Made by a program: the position numbers and the translations under genes. Positions 26,395 to 40,064 of a stretch of DNA of 64,000 nucleotides are shown in pieces; the first letter of the stretch is position 1; every line of letters begins with the position of its first letter. Location of the stretch: assembly GCF_003268775.1 (NCBI RefSeq), contig NZ_QLSU01000002.1:248001-312000 (forward strand), written 5' to 3'. The notes below the pieces were generated by a model. It was not told the origin of the DNA and searched no databases. It was given only the letters and a program-made list of their open reading frames with translations. Source of the DNA: Paraburkholderia unamae. GTDB taxonomy: Bacteria > Pseudomonadota > Gammaproteobacteria > Burkholderiales > Burkholderiaceae.

Positions 26395-28071
26395 TCAAGC
26401 TTCCTTCTTCTTGCCTTTGCCCATCATGCGCGTGATGTAGTACTGCTGCGCGATGGAGAGCACGTTGTTCACGACGTAGTACAGCACGAGACCCGCCGGG
26501 AAGAAGAAGAACATGACCGAGAACGCGATCGGCATGAACATCATCATCTTGGCCTGGACGGGGTCCGGCGGCGTCGGGTTCAGCTTGGTCTGCACGAACA
26601 TCGACACGGCCATCAGCACCGGCAGGATGAAGAACGGGTCCTGCTGCGAAAGGTCGTGAATCCAGAGAATCCACGGCGCGCCGCGCATTTCCACCGACGA
26701 GAGCAGCACCCAGTACAGCGAGATGAACACCGGAATCTGGATCACCACCGGCAGACAGCCGCCGAACGGATTCACCTTCTCGGTCTTGTAGAGCTCCATG
26801 AGCGCTGCGTTCATCTTCTGCGGGTCGCTCTTGAAGCGCTCGCGCAGCGCCTGCATGCGCGGCGTGATTTCCTTCATGCGCGCCATCGACTTGTAGCTGG
26901 CGGCGGAGAGCGGGAAGAACACGGCCTTGATGAGCAGCGTGAGCAGCACGATCGCCCAGCCCCAGTTGCCCACATAACCGTGGATCTTCTCGAGCAGCCA
27001 GAAGAGCGGCTTGGCGATGATCGTCACCCAGCCGTAGTCCTTCACGAGCTCCAGACCCGGCGCGACGCCTTCGAGCATGCGCTCCTCTTCCGGACCGGCG
27101 AAGAGGCGTGCCTGCACGTTGTCCGTCGCACCCGGAGCGATCGTGCCGAGCGGCTGCTTCACGCCCACGCGGTAGAGCGAGTTGTCGAACTTCTCGACAT
27201 AGATGCTGCGCTTGGCGCCCTGCTGCGGAATCCACGCGGTCGCGAAGTAGTGCTGCACCATCGCGATCCAGCCGTTGTCGGCCTGGCTCACGAAGTCGGC
27301 CTTGTTCTTGTCGATGTCGCTGAACGTGATCTTCTGGAAGTGATGCTCGTTCGAGTACACCGCCGGGCCGATGAAGGTGTGCGAGAAGCGCGGCGTTTCG
27401 ACCGGCTCGCTGTCACGCACGATTTCCATGTAGAGCGTGGGCGAGACGGGCGCGCCGCTCACGTTCTGCACCTTCCAGTCCACGCCGATCACGTAGCTGC
27501 CGCGCGTGAACGTGTAGGTCTTGGTGACCTTCACGCCGCCCTTCTCGGGCGACTGGAGCGCGACCTGGAACGAGTTGGCGTCGCCGGTCAGCTCGCGCGG
27601 ACCGTCGACGGCCGTGAACACGTCGTTGTGATTCGGGAAGTCGCCGCCGAGCAGGCCCGTGCGCGCAAGATACGTGTGGTCGTTCGTGTGGTCGAACAGC
27701 GTGATGTACTGCTCGGGACCCTTGCCGTCGGCGCTTTCCTTCACGAGCGAGAGCTTCACGAGCGTGCCGCCGCGCGTGTCGATCACGCCGTCGTAGACGT
27801 CGGTGCGGAAATGCACGAGCTGTGCCGCGACGGCGGCGGGCTGGGCCGTGTTCGTCGGCGCCTGACCGGCGGCGGCGTTAGCCGTCGGCAAGTCGGACGC
27901 GCCATTGGCGGCGCTGGCGGGCGCGGCGCCGCCCGCGGCGGTTTGCGTCTGCGTTTGCGTCGCGCTCGGGAAGAACATCGACTGACGTCCGTGGTCGCGC
28001 TGCCAGTTGTCGTACAGCATGACCGCTGACATGAAGAAGATGACCCATAGGACGGTGCGTTTGATATCCAT
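26395..28071 (-). CDS. yidC: Membrane protein insertase YidC
   Basis: 558 residues. An N-terminal helix ([17 protein letters not shown]) is followed by a large periplasmic beta domain and, from about residue 355, the conserved insertase core ([58 protein letters not shown]). The tail is basic (GKGKKKEA). It inserts and folds inner-membrane proteins with or without Sec. It follows yidD by 30 bp on the same strand. Confidence 0.96.
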   Translation of the reverse strand: MDIKRTVLWVIFFMSAVMLYDNWQRDHGRQSMFFPSATQTQTQTAAGGAAPASAANGASDLPTANAAAGQAPTNTAQPAAVAAQLVHFRTDVYDGVIDTRGGTLVKLSLVKESADGKGPEQYITLFDHTNDHTYLARTGLLGGDFPNHNDVFTAVDGPRELTGDANSFQVALQSPEKGGVKVTKTYTFTRGSYVIGVDWKVQNVSGAPVSPTLYMEIVRDSEPVETPRFSHTFIGPAVYSNEHHFQKITFSDIDKNKADFVSQADNGWIAMVQHYFATAWIPQQGAKRSIYVEKFDNSLYRVGVKQPLGTIAPGATDNVQARLFAGPEEERMLEGVAPGLELVKDYGWVTIIAKPLFWLLEKIHGYVGNWGWAIVLLTLLIKAVFFPLSAASYKSMARMKEITPRMQALRERFKSDPQKMNAALMELYKTEKVNPFGGCLPVVIQIPVFISLYWVLLSSVEMRGAPWILWIHDLSQQDPFFILPVLMAVSMFVQTKLNPTPPDPVQAKMMMFMPIAFSVMFFFFPAGLVLYYVVNNVLSIAQQYYITRMMGKGKKKEA

Positions 28072-28101
28072 GCGTTGTCTCAGTGTCGATGGAATGGCGC
28101 G

Positions 28102-28332
28102 TCAGCGCTTTTTCGGAGATGCAGGCGGGACGAGATCGACGCCGCCCGCCGAAAACGGATGGCAGCGGCACAGCCGCCGCGCGGCGAGGTAAGTCCCACG
28201 CGCGGCGCCATGATACTGGATTGCCTCGCGTGCGTAATCCGAACAGGAAGGATAAAAACGGCACCGGTTGCCGAGGAGGGGACTCACGGCAAGCTTGTAG
28301 AAACGCAGCAGTGCGATCAGTACCGTTTGCAT
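28102..28332 (-). CDS. yidD: Membrane protein insertion efficiency factor YidD
   Basis: 76 residues with the family core [21 protein letters not shown], then [16 protein letters not shown] and [16 protein letters not shown] chose the methionine that starts MQTVLIALL, which gives the normal YidD length. An in-frame ATG at 28428 overlaps the rnpA stop (ATGA) and would add 32 Ala/Ser/Arg-rich residues; coupling argues for it, length against. The protein helps YidC-dependent insertion. Confidence 0.9.
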   Translation of the reverse strand: MQTVLIALLRFYKLAVSPLLGNRCRFYPSCSDYAREAIQYHGAARGTYLAARRLCRCHPFSAGGVDLVPPASPKKR

Positions 28333-28424
28333 GGCGTTGCGGCCCGACTGCGCCGCGCTCGATGACGAAGCACGCGCCGCTCGCGCGGCGCGCACATCGG
28401 AAATACCGGACTCGCGCGCCCCGC

Positions 28425-28970
28425 TCATGACGTGCGGGGTGTGCCTGTTTCGGACGTGCCCTGGTCCGGCGGCAAATCCTTACCGGCCTGGTCACGCGCC
28501 GGATCTGCATCTGGTGCCGCGGTTTGCGTCGCGCAAGGGGTGCGCGCGGATGTCGCAGGCGCGGCAGGCGAAGCGCCTGCGCGCCGCGTGACTTCGCGCG
28601 CGGCCTTTTCGAGCAACGTCTCGATCTCGCCGCGGCACAAGGCCTTGAGCCCCGGCGACGACGCGGCCGGCCGCGCCTTGCGGTCGAATTTCGTGTGCAG
28701 GCGCAGCAGCAGGTCGAAACCTTCGAACTGCGCGCGACGCACGCGAAACGCCTCGCGGGCGATCCGGCGCACGAGATTGCGCGTGACTGCGCGCGGCGCG
28801 AACTTCTTGCCGATCACGAGCCCGAGCCGCGCCTCGTTACCCGTGGGCCGGCCGTACACAACGAAGTGCTCGGTGCGGCGCCAAGGGCGCAAACGAAAAA
28901 CGGATGAGAATTCATCCGTTTTCAGTAGCCTTGCGGCTTTCGGAAAAGCGGCTTGCGTTCGCGACGGCAT
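28425..28970 (-). CDS. rnpA: Ribonuclease P protein component with extended C-terminus
   Basis: 181 residues; typical RnpA is about 115-140. The core is standard ([57 protein letters not shown], the RNR-like helix). After about residue 120 comes an Ala/Pro/Thr-rich low-complexity extension ([20 protein letters not shown]). RnpA binds the RNA subunit and assists 5' maturation of tRNAs. It is followed by yidD with an ATGA junction and preceded by rpmH. Confidence 0.95.
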   Translation of the reverse strand: MPSRTQAAFPKAARLLKTDEFSSVFRLRPWRRTEHFVVYGRPTGNEARLGLVIGKKFAPRAVTRNLVRRIAREAFRVRRAQFEGFDLLLRLHTKFDRKARPAASSPGLKALCRGEIETLLEKAAREVTRRAGASPAAPATSARTPCATQTAAPDADPARDQAGKDLPPDQGTSETGTPRTS

Positions 28971-29061
28971 GACGCCCCGATCAGTTACCGGGGTCGTCCT
29001 GTTCGCCGTGCTCGCGAGCGGGCCGCTACCCGTGATTTCGCTGATAGCGATGCTGCCCGAC

Positions 29062-29196
29062 TTAGACGGCGAGGCGCTTGCGACCCTTCGCACGGCGTGC
29101 GTTGATCACTTTGCGGCCACCGGCGGTCTTCATGCGCACGCGGAAACCATGGGTACGCTTGCGACGGGTAACGGAAGGTTGGAAAGTACGTTTCAT
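29062..29196 (-). CDS. rpmH: 50S ribosomal protein L34
   Basis: 44 residues, the canonical size: [20 protein letters not shown] followed by a basic segment with [19 protein letters not shown]. It heads the minus-strand rpmH-rnpA-yidD-yidC block and is divergent from dnaA, the classic origin-region order. Confidence 0.97.
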   Translation of the reverse strand: MKRTFQPSVTRRKRTHGFRVRMKTAGGRKVINARRAKGRKRLAV

Positions 29197-29288
29197 GTTG
29201 CTCTCACTGTTGAGTTTTGACCGCGGCGAGCATCGCGGAAAAAGGCAATGGCCGGTGGTACTAGGGATTGGTTTTCGAGGAACCCGCT

Positions 29289-29317
29289 ATTTAAGCCGCT
29301 TTTTCGTTGGCCGTCAA
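29289..29317 (-). promoter_or_regulatory. rpmH operon promoter
   Basis: On the minus strand TTGACG and TTAAAT are spaced by 17 bp and lie about 95 bp before rpmH. Confidence 0.6.
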
Positions 29318-29417
29318 TAGGTTAGGGCATCGAACCGCACGCGACGGCTATGCGGCGGCCATATTGACGGGGCTGCGGGGCCGGTGGCGACCGAACGTCC
29401 GTGCGTTGATCCGTCCC

Positions 29418-29457
29418 TGTGGATAACTTCCTGGTCAGGGGATTTCGGCGTTAGAAT
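29418..29457 (+). promoter_or_regulatory. dnaA promoter with one DnaA box
   Basis: A perfect reverse DnaA box TGTGGATAA (29418-29426) precedes a TAGAAT -10-like element (29452-29457). The box would let DnaA repress its own gene. Only this one perfect box is present between rpmH and dnaA, so this 430-bp intergenic region is not the obvious origin. Confidence 0.65.
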
Positions 29458-29629
29458 CTCGGCTATCCCAAGAATCCTGCATGCCGCTCCGGCCCGCCTG
29501 CTTGCCGCAAAACCCTTGCCGCGCGGGCTTCCGGAGCATTTGCCGTCGCTCCGCCAGGGCCTCGTTGCATTGGTGCGACAAGAGCGGAGCGACCGCAATG
29601 TATGCAAACAAAACGACCACAGCAACTCG

Positions 29630-31210
29630 ATGAACGAATTCTGGCAACACTGTTCCGCACTACTGGAGCGTGAGCTAACGCCCCAGCAGTACGTGACGTG
29701 GATTAAACCGTTGGCCCCGGTTGCCTTCGATGCTGCGGCGAACACGCTGCAGATAGCCGCTCCCAACCGCTTCAAGCTCGACTGGGTCAAAAGCCAGTTT
29801 TCGGGCCGGATCACCGACATGGCGCGCGACTTCTGGCAGACGCCTGTCGACGTGCAGTTCGTCCTCGACCCGAAGGCGGGCATGCGCGCGCCTCACGTCG
29901 CGGCACCCGCTGCGCCGCGCGCGCCGCTTTCGCCCGCGCGTGTCGACGCCGCGCCGGTTGGCGCGGCCATGAGCGCCAGCGCGCCCCAATCGGCCACGAT
30001 GGGCGGCACGGGCCTCGCGGGCATGGTGCAAGCCGCTTCGGCCGCCGCGCACGCGAGCGCCGATGACGCCGCCGATCTCGACCTGCCGAGCCTCGACGCC
30101 AACGAAGCCGCCGCCGGCCGCCGCACGTGGCGCCCCGGTCAGGGCGCGGCTGCGGCCGCCTCGAGCGGCGAGCCGGACCCGACCTACGAGCGCTCGAAGC
30201 TCAACCCGGTGCTCACGTTCGACAACTTCGTGACCGGCAAGGCGAACCAGCTCGCGCGCGCGGCTGCCATCCAGGTGGCGGACAACCCCGGCATTTCATA
30301 CAACCCGCTGTTCCTGTACGGCGGCGTGGGCCTCGGCAAGACCCACTTGATCCACGCGATCGGCAACCAGCTTCTGCTCGACAAGCCGGGCGCGCGCATT
30401 CGCTACATCCACGCGGAGCAGTACGTGTCCGACGTGGTGAAGGCGTACCAGCGCAAGGCGTTCGACGACTTCAAGCGCTACTACCACTCGCTCGACCTGC
30501 TGTTGATCGACGATATTCAGTTCTTCTCGGGCAAGTCGCGCACGCAGGAAGAGTTCTTCTACGCGTTCGAGGCGCTGGTCGCCAACAAGGCGCAGGTGAT
30601 CATCACGAGCGATACGTATCCGAAGGAAATCTCGGGTATCGACGACCGCCTGATCTCGCGCTTCGACTCGGGCCTGACGGTCGCGATCGAGCCGCCCGAG
30701 CTGGAAATGCGCGTGGCGATTCTGATGCGCAAGGCGCAATCGGAAGGCGTGAGCCTGAACGAGGACGTGGCGTTCTTCGTCGCGAAGCACCTGCGCTCGA
30801 ACGTGCGCGAACTCGAAGGCGCGCTGCGCAAGATCCTCGCGTACTCGAAGTTCCACGGCCGCGAGATCTCGATCGAGCTGACCAAGGAAGCGCTCAAGGA
30901 CCTGCTGACGGTGCAGAACCGCCAGATTTCGGTCGAAAACATCCAGAAAACGGTGGCCGACTTCTACAGCATCAAGGTCGCCGACATGTATTCGAAGAAG
31001 CGTCCGGCCAACATCGCGCGCCCGCGCCAGATCGCCATGTATCTGGCCAAGGAGCTCACGCAGAAGAGCCTGCCGGAAATCGGCGAGCTGTTCGGCGGCC
31101 GCGACCACACCACGGTGCTGCACGCCGTGCGCAAGATCGCCGACGAACGCACCAAGGACGCCCAGCTCAACCACGAGCTGCACGTGCTGGAGCAGACGCT
31201 GAAGGGTTAA
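29630..31210 (+). CDS. dnaA: Chromosomal replication initiator DnaA
   Basis: 526 residues from the ATG at [16 protein letters not shown]. Domain I is followed by a long Ala/Pro/Ser-rich linker. The AAA+ domain has Walker [11 protein letters not shown] (about 231), Walker [11 protein letters not shown] (about 291) and sensor RFDSGL. Domain IV carries the DnaA signature ([21 protein letters not shown], then [11 protein letters not shown]). It binds DnaA boxes and melts oriC. A box lies in its own promoter. Confidence 0.98.
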   Translation: MNEFWQHCSALLERELTPQQYVTWIKPLAPVAFDAAANTLQIAAPNRFKLDWVKSQFSGRITDMARDFWQTPVDVQFVLDPKAGMRAPHVAAPAAPRAPLSPARVDAAPVGAAMSASAPQSATMGGTGLAGMVQAASAAAHASADDAADLDLPSLDANEAAAGRRTWRPGQGAAAAASSGEPDPTYERSKLNPVLTFDNFVTGKANQLARAAAIQVADNPGISYNPLFLYGGVGLGKTHLIHAIGNQLLLDKPGARIRYIHAEQYVSDVVKAYQRKAFDDFKRYYHSLDLLLIDDIQFFSGKSRTQEEFFYAFEALVANKAQVIITSDTYPKEISGIDDRLISRFDSGLTVAIEPPELEMRVAILMRKAQSEGVSLNEDVAFFVAKHLRSNVRELEGALRKILAYSKFHGREISIELTKEALKDLLTVQNRQISVENIQKTVADFYSIKVADMYSKKRPANIARPRQIAMYLAKELTQKSLPEIGELFGGRDHTTVLHAVRKIADERTKDAQLNHELHVLEQTLKG

Positions 31211-31496
31211 TCGCAGGTCCGTAGCACCCACGCAGCAGGCAAAAGGCGGGGCCGGAGGTCGCAGCCGGGCAGGTACCCCCTGTTTATTTCGCGGATCGCC
31301 CCCAATTTAGGGAAGTGGTCCGTTTTCAGGCACAATATGGGTTTAACCGCCCGGCGGTCCGGGGCGGTCACCACGCCGCGGCCTGTGCTGCATCAACCGC
31401 CTGAGCGGCGCCAGGGCCGCGTGACTTACGTGGAGTCACGTCGGCAGTATCGGCGCCGGGCGGGCGCGCAGACCGTCACATCAACGAAGGAACTCT

Positions 31497-32600
31497 ATGC
31501 AACTGGTCAAGACCGAACGCGATAACCTGCTGAGGCCGCTGCAAACGGTGAGCGGCATTGTCGAACGCCGCCACACGTTGCCGATCCTCGCCAATCTGCT
31601 GATCACCAAAACCGGTTCCGACGTCTCGTTCCTGTCGACCGACCTCGAGTTGCAGATCACCACGACCGCCGATTTCGGCGTTGGCAACGACCAGGTCGCC
31701 ACGACGGTCGCGGCGCGCAAGCTGCTCGACATCCTGCGCGCGATGCCCGACGGCCAGGTCACGCTCACGCTCGCCGACAAGCGCCTCACGGTGCAGTCGG
31801 GCAAAAGCCGTTTTGCCTTGCAAACGCTCGCCGCGGACGAGTTCCCCACGGTGGCGCAGGCCAAGGACTTCGGTGCGAACCTCGCGGTGCCGCAAAAGAC
31901 GTTCCGCCAGTTGCTCGGCATGGTGTATTTCGCCATGGCGCAGCAGGACATCCGCTACTACCTGAACGGCATGCTGCTCGTCGTGGACGGCGACCAGCTC
32001 ATGGCGGTCGCGACCGACGGCCACCGCCTCGCGTTCTCGTCGATGAAGATCGAAGGCTCGTTCGCGCGCCAGGAAGTCATCATCCCGCGCAAGACCATTC
32101 TCGAACTCCAGCGCCTGCTCGAAGACATCGACGACACGCTGAAGATCGACATCGGCTCGACCCAGGTGAAGTTCACGTTCGGCCAGGTCGAACTGGTTTC
32201 GAAGCTCGTGGAAGGCAAGTTCCCCGACTTCCAGCGCGTGATTCCGAAGGCGCACAAGAACACCTTCCAGATCGGCCGCGAAGAACTGCAACGCTCGCTG
32301 CAACGCGCGGCGATTCTCACGTCCGACAAGTTCAAGGGCGTGCGCTGCATCATCGAGCCGGGCCAGCTCAAGATCATGTCGACCAACGCCGACCAGGAAG
32401 AGGCGCAGGAAGAGCTGGAAATCGCCTACCAGGGCGACACCATCGACATCGGGTTCAACGTCACGTATCTGCTCGACGTACTCGCGAACCTGAAGGTCGA
32501 CACGCTGGAAGTGAGCCTCGGCGACGCCAGTTCCAGCGCACTCATCACGATTCCCGAGAACGAGGAATTCAAGTACGTGGTGATGCCAATGCGCATCTAA
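31497..32600 (+). CDS. dnaN: DNA polymerase III beta sliding clamp
   Basis: 367 residues with GAAGGAACTCT before the ATG. Three clamp domains are recognisable: start MQLVKTERDNLLRPLQTVSG, middle VATDGHRLAF, end EFKYVVMPMRI, which forms the binding pocket for polymerase and other clip partners. It encircles DNA and gives processivity. The 286-bp gap after dnaA probably has its own promoter. Confidence 0.98.
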   Translation: MQLVKTERDNLLRPLQTVSGIVERRHTLPILANLLITKTGSDVSFLSTDLELQITTTADFGVGNDQVATTVAARKLLDILRAMPDGQVTLTLADKRLTVQSGKSRFALQTLAADEFPTVAQAKDFGANLAVPQKTFRQLLGMVYFAMAQQDIRYYLNGMLLVVDGDQLMAVATDGHRLAFSSMKIEGSFARQEVIIPRKTILELQRLLEDIDDTLKIDIGSTQVKFTFGQVELVSKLVEGKFPDFQRVIPKAHKNTFQIGREELQRSLQRAAILTSDKFKGVRCIIEPGQLKIMSTNADQEEAQEELEIAYQGDTIDIGFNVTYLLDVLANLKVDTLEVSLGDASSSALITIPENEEFKYVVMPMRI

Positions 32601-32683
32601 AAAGCGCGACAGAAGAAGAACACCAGGGGGCGCTGCGCCCCTTTGGCGTTTTTATGGCTTTTCGAAAAAGTCTCGAGCAGTAA

Positions 32684-35185
<2,502 letters not shown>

Positions 35186-35212
35186 TCGCAACGCGCGAGC
35201 TTACTCGCCAGC

Positions 35213-35242
35213 AAAAAAGCGCCCTTCGGGGCGCTTTTTTTT
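35213..35242. terminator. Terminator after gyrB
   Basis: GCGCCC and GGGCGC close a TTCG-type loop, with A6 before and T8 after; it can work in both directions. Confidence 0.93.
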
Positions 35243-35274
35243 GCCCTGAACGCAGCGCAGCCACGGGCCACACA

Positions 35275-35545
35275 CTATCCACAGCCCCCAGCGGATAACC
35301 CTCGGAAAACCCTCGGAAAACCCCTGGAAATCACTGTGCACGAATCGGGGATAACTTGCGTCACCCGGAAAATGTGGAAAAGTTGCCAGCAGCTGCCTGG
35401 CGTTGTCCCGTTAACGCCCGCAAGGTTATGAATTTTCCACAGCTTTGTTTACTCAACGGTTTTCCCCCGTTATCCACAGATTACCCAGGGGCTTGTTAAC
35501 TATTACTACGTTTACGTATACATAAATTAAAGAAACCTAAGAAAC
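35275..35545. other. Probable chromosomal replication origin oriC
   Basis: This noncoding stretch holds DnaA boxes CTATCCACA (35275, one mismatch), TGTGGAAAA (35373), TTTTCCACA (35433) and a perfect TTATCCACA (35470). After the last comes a GC-rich patch (CCCAGGGGC), then CTATTACTA (35500-35508), three DnaA-trio triplets on the lower strand. An A/T-rich segment (TACGTATACATAAATTAAAG) follows. Box, GC patch, trios and A/T-rich DNA in that order are the basal unwinding elements described for bacterial origins. No gene is present in 35186-35617. Confidence 0.8.
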
Positions 35546-35617
35546 CGCTCACCGGAAACAGCGACGCCGCCGGAAAACCTCTCAGGCGGCATCGTGCAAA
35601 CCGGCGAATCGCGCAAA

Positions 35618-36097
35618 TCAAGCCAGCGGGATATAGAGCTCGGTCTTCAAATCCTCCGGCGCCGCTTCATCCGGCGTATTCAGATACACCTCGAACGAAG
35701 GCGCCGAAAAGTCCGGCTTGCGCCCGAGCTTCTGCAATCCCTCGTTGTAGAACCACATCCACGCCTGTTGCAGCCCCTGGTAAGGCCCTACGTGCAGGAC
35801 CATCGCGTGCTCGCCGCCGCGTAGCTGAAACTTCTCCACGGGTGAAACGATCTCCACGTCGGTCTCGTGCGCAAGACGCAGCGCCGCCTTCGACCTGAGC
35901 TTCGATTCTTCGACCGTATTGGGATCGTCGTAATAGATGCCGACCATCTTCGCGCCCGACGTGCGCACGTTGCGCTCGCTGAGCCACTGCGCGAGCGTAT
36001 AGAACGCGTCGCCGATCTTCATGTACGGGCCCACGTGGCTAACAGCGAGCAGGTCCATTGGCTCGAGGGTAAGGAGCTTCGCTTCGCGGTTCGGCAT
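35618..36097 (-). CDS. GyrI-like (AraC effector-binding) domain protein
   Basis: 159 residues, all of it the GyrI-like fold: LEPMDLLAVSHVGPYMKIGDA at the start, KMVGIYYDDPNTVEESKLRS, and the second half HAMVLHVGPYQGLQQAWMWFY with the conserved Glu/aromatic end FEVYLNTPDEAAPEDLKTELYIPL. Such proteins bind small hydrophobic ligands; the E. coli relative SbmC inhibits gyrase. Its position just beyond gyrB and the origin is suggestive but function is not shown. Confidence 0.85.
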   Translation of the reverse strand: MPNREAKLLTLEPMDLLAVSHVGPYMKIGDAFYTLAQWLSERNVRTSGAKMVGIYYDDPNTVEESKLRSKAALRLAHETDVEIVSPVEKFQLRGGEHAMVLHVGPYQGLQQAWMWFYNEGLQKLGRKPDFSAPSFEVYLNTPDEAAPEDLKTELYIPLA

Positions 36098-36203
36098 GAT
36101 GATCTCTCCAGGTGCGCTGGCCGCGCGAATGCGCGGCTACATGCGGTCCAAGATAGCACCGCGCCTTGAGAGACGTACTTCGTGTGTGTCAGCGTGCCGG
36201 GCG

Positions 36204-36584
36204 CTACGAACTCACCCGCGTCACGGGATGCGCCTCGAGCCACGCGTTTTCCGCATCGTCGTACAGCCGCGAACGCGTGAGAAAGCGCAGTCCCGTGGGC
36301 CTTTCCAGCGAAAACATGCCACCGTTGCCCGGCACGGCGTCGATGATGAGCTGGGTATGCTGCCAGTACTCAAATTGCGCCCCCGTCATATAGAACGGCA
36401 CGCCGCCAATCTCGCCCAACTGGACGTCGGCGTTGCCGACCATGAACTCGCCGGCGGGAAAGCACATCGGCGCGCTGCCGTCGCAGCAGCCGCCCGACTG
36501 GTGAAAGAGCAGGGAGCCGTGCTCGCGCGCGAGTTGCTCTATCAGCGCGAGCGCGGCCGGTGTGGCGGTTACGCGGTCGACCAT
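36204..36584 (-). CDS. DUF779 protein linked to aldehyde dehydrogenase
   Basis: 126 residues from MVDRVTATPAALALIE. The DUF779 core is clear: LLFHQSGGCCDGSAPMCFPAG with a CC and a further Cys, then TGAQFEYWQHTQLIIDAVPG. The cysteines could bind metal. The family is repeatedly found next to aldehyde dehydrogenase genes, as here (98 bp upstream). A role in the same pathway is inferred; chemistry is unknown. Confidence 0.85.
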   Translation of the reverse strand: MVDRVTATPAALALIEQLAREHGSLLFHQSGGCCDGSAPMCFPAGEFMVGNADVQLGEIGGVPFYMTGAQFEYWQHTQLIIDAVPGNGGMFSLERPTGLRFLTRSRLYDDAENAWLEAHPVTRVSS

Positions 36585-36682
36585 GTCAGATCGCTCCAAT
36601 GAGGATGCCAAAAAGGGTGGCGTCGCACGCCATGGCGGCCGTCTGGCCGCCGCATCGCGCGACGCCAAAGCACCAGGAGCGG

Positions 36683-38203
<1,521 letters not shown>

Positions 38204-38282
38204 CTCCGTGCTCCTCTGTGTTCTCGATCTCGATATGGATGGGCGCGCCGTGTGGCGTGGCCGCGCTACCGGGGCACGCTAA

Positions 38283-38298
38283 CGCGAGAAACATGCCA
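38283..38298 (-). promoter_or_regulatory. Possible sigma-54 promoter for aldehyde dehydrogenase
   Basis: On the minus strand TGGCATGTTTCTCGCG keeps the GG-N10-GC spacing of -24/-12 promoters, 80 bp before the start. The -12 half is imperfect. Nothing else is seen in 38204-38541 besides the zinc-ribbon gene's ribosome site. Confidence 0.35.
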
Positions 38299-38541
38299 GC
38301 GCGGCGGCGTGACGGCGGGTGGACCCGTGGCGGCGCGTTGGCGAGCGAGCACCCCGCGTATGCCCGCCATGAGCGCAGTGGGTGGAGCGCGACGACTGCG
38401 TCAGGCCGGAGCAAAGGAAGCGGTTCGACTGCTCAAGAAGTGAACAGCTTGTGAGGGCGATTCGCGCTATGAACGGAGATTTGCGGCGCGCAGGCCGCAC
38501 ATGAGGTAGGCTTTGCACCCGTAACAGTCAGGAGAGTCTGC

Positions 38542-38736
38542 ATGTCGAGTACATTTGTTTGCCGCAACCAGTCGTGCGGCACCCCGTGGGAACAGAGCGA
38601 AGTGGTCATCAAGAACGAAGGGCAGGGGCCCTTGTTCCGATGCCCGCTTTGCGGCGCCCGCAATTATCTGGAGCAGTTCCAGGACGACGATGGCAACGTC
38701 GTCTATGAGCAGGTGGACGGCAAGCCGTTCCTTTGA
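38542..38736 (+). CDS. Small zinc-ribbon protein
   Basis: 64 residues with CAGGAGAGTCTGC before the ATG. Two Cys pairs, CRNQSC and CPLC, form a zinc ribbon. The rest is hydrophilic (EQFQDDDGNVVYEQVDGKPFL). I do not recognise a named family; a structural or nucleic-acid-binding role is possible. Single gene, convergent with the membrane protein. Confidence 0.8.
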   Translation: MSSTFVCRNQSCGTPWEQSEVVIKNEGQGPLFRCPLCGARNYLEQFQDDDGNVVYEQVDGKPFL

Positions 38737-38770
38737 GCACCGGCGGATAGACGATCAAAGGTTCAACGGA

Positions 38771-39091
38771 TCAGAGGAGCTGGGTCGCGAGCGTGACGCC
38801 GAAGAAGAAGCCGCCGACCACGCCGAGCGCGCGGCCCACGAGCAACTGGTTCAGATCCTCCTCCAGCATCAGGGGATCGCGACGCTCGCGCAGCACCGTC
38901 TTGAACAACAAGGGGCGGATCAGCAGCGCGCACGCCGAAATCAGCACCGGCACCGCGAGCCGGACCGCCAGGCCCACTTGCTTCTCGGGCGGGATATCCA
39001 GCCAGACCAGCAGCAGGACCAGAATCGCCGTAACGAGCGCACCGACGATCGCGCCCGCCACCAGCCGGTCGACGGGATGACCGTGCATCAT
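38771..39091 (-). CDS. Small integral membrane protein, unknown
   Basis: 106 residues with three or four hydrophobic segments: LVAGAIVGALVTAILVLLLVWL, LAVRLAVPVLISACALLI and LGVVGGFFFGVTLATQLL, joined by short charged loops (KTVLRERRDPLMLEEDLNQ). No catalytic motif. Probably a cytoplasmic-membrane protein without known function. Upstream 39092-39462 shows no gene. Confidence 0.75.
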   Translation of the reverse strand: MMHGHPVDRLVAGAIVGALVTAILVLLLVWLDIPPEKQVGLAVRLAVPVLISACALLIRPLLFKTVLRERRDPLMLEEDLNQLLVGRALGVVGGFFFGVTLATQLL

Positions 39092-39462
39092 GATTCACCT
39101 CTTCAGGGCAGTAGTTGACCTGACTATGATCAACATCCAGTCGGAAAAACCCTATAGGAAGAGTCTGAAAAGCGCGCCAGGCGATTCGGAGTCAAATCAT
39201 TCGGATGCCGTAATGTCGGGCGGCGTCCAGCAGGTGCAGTCGTGAAAGAGGCGAGCAGGTAGCGCAAACCCACAACCGGCCGACGCACGGAGTGGGCGAG
39301 CACCGCGGCGCGAGCGGCGCTTGCGGTTGCGCGACCATCGGCTCGGTCCCCGATTAGTCCGACTATTGGTTACCTATCCATACGGGTAGGCTGGCGTTCC
39401 CCACGCGGCGTTCTACAGTACTTCATACGATAAGAAACACGGCGGGACCAACGGGGTAAGCC
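39092..39462. other. Intergenic region, no gene seen
   Basis: Ordinary spacer that should carry the promoters of the divergent membrane-protein gene and the small helical protein gene. No hairpin with a T-run or repeat was recognised. Confidence 0.5.
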
Positions 39463-39720
39463 ATGACATTCGTCGAACAGGAAATCGCGCATATCGCGCG
39501 CGTGATGCCGCCTTCGCTGGCCGGCGATTTCGAGGTGCCGGTGATGGGCGTCGCGTACTGGCGCAAACGCCTGCATACGCTCCTCAAGCAAAACCACCTG
39601 ACTCACGTTCAGCTTTCGACTGTCGACACGCTGCTGCGCCAACTCGACGGCTTTGAGGCGCTCGGCCGCTGGCTGCCGCGCCCGAAGCAGGCTTCGCGTC
39701 ACACGCGGCGTACGAAATAA
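39463..39720 (+). CDS. Small helical protein, paralogue of the 19640-19876 product
   Basis: 85 residues beginning MTFVEQEIAHIARVMPPSLA. The similarity to the product at 19640-19876 includes EIAHI.R.M.PSL, YW.KRL..LL and the L.TVDTLLRQLDG segment. It has a basic C-terminal tail (RPKQASRHTRRTK) that the other lacks. Function unknown. It is the last chromosomal gene before the integrated element. Confidence 0.75.
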   Translation: MTFVEQEIAHIARVMPPSLAGDFEVPVMGVAYWRKRLHTLLKQNHLTHVQLSTVDTLLRQLDGFEALGRWLPRPKQASRHTRRTK

Positions 39721-39755
39721 CGTCGGCGGGCCGCTCAGGAAAGCGGCGAGAAATG

Positions 39756-39788
39756 CAAAAAGCCCGATCGCAAGGATCGGGCTTTTTG
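39756..39788. terminator. Bidirectional terminator at the element boundary
   Basis: AAAAAGCCCGATC and GATCGGGCTTTTT are exact complements over a short loop. It ends the small gene on + and probably originally followed the tRNA-Lys gene on -. Confidence 0.9.
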
Positions 39789-39799
39789 ACTGAATTTGC

Positions 39800-39844
39800 T
39801 GGTGGGGCGTGAGTGACTCGAACACTCGACCTACGGATTAAGAG
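39800..39844 (-). repeat. Attachment site: 3' fragment of tRNA-Lys(CTT)
   Basis: Read on the minus strand, 45 bp match the end of a tRNA-Lys: anticodon-loop bases CTCTTAA, the 3' anticodon stem, a full T arm (GAGTGTTCGAGTCACTC), the acceptor strand ACGCCCC and CCA. The 5' half is absent; at 39845 the sequence departs into the element. This is the footprint of integration into a tRNA gene. The intact tRNA should lie at the other end, beyond the window. Confidence 0.85.
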
Positions 39845-39998
39845 GGCGTACCCGAATCGTCTAAAAATCGGTGGGTTGTCGTTGAAAACTCTAGCAAATA
39901 CATGAGATTATGCGATTTATCAAGCACGGTAACCATCGAGCAGGCCTGCTCAAAAAACAGGCAAATCACGGGGTTTTGCGGGTTTTTTCAGGATCGGC

Positions 39999-40019
39999 GG
40001 GGAGCCAATGGGGAGCCAA
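39999..40019 (+). repeat. Tandem 10-bp repeats near the integrase
   Basis: GGGGAGCCAA occurs at 39999-40008 and 40010-40019, an 11-bp period, about 45 bp before the integrase start. Arm-type integrase or excisionase sites are plausible. Confidence 0.5.
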
Positions 40020-40064
40020 AAGCCGGTATGATTCACCCGAGCCCACGCCCGTCTGGAATGACCC

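Noticed and set aside
29197..29629. oriC between rpmH and dnaA
   Set aside because: Only one perfect DnaA box and no trio-like or strongly A/T-rich segment; the region after gyrB fits much better.
39800..39844. Complete tRNA gene
   Set aside because: Only the 3' half from the anticodon loop to CCA is present; the D arm and 5' acceptor strand are missing.
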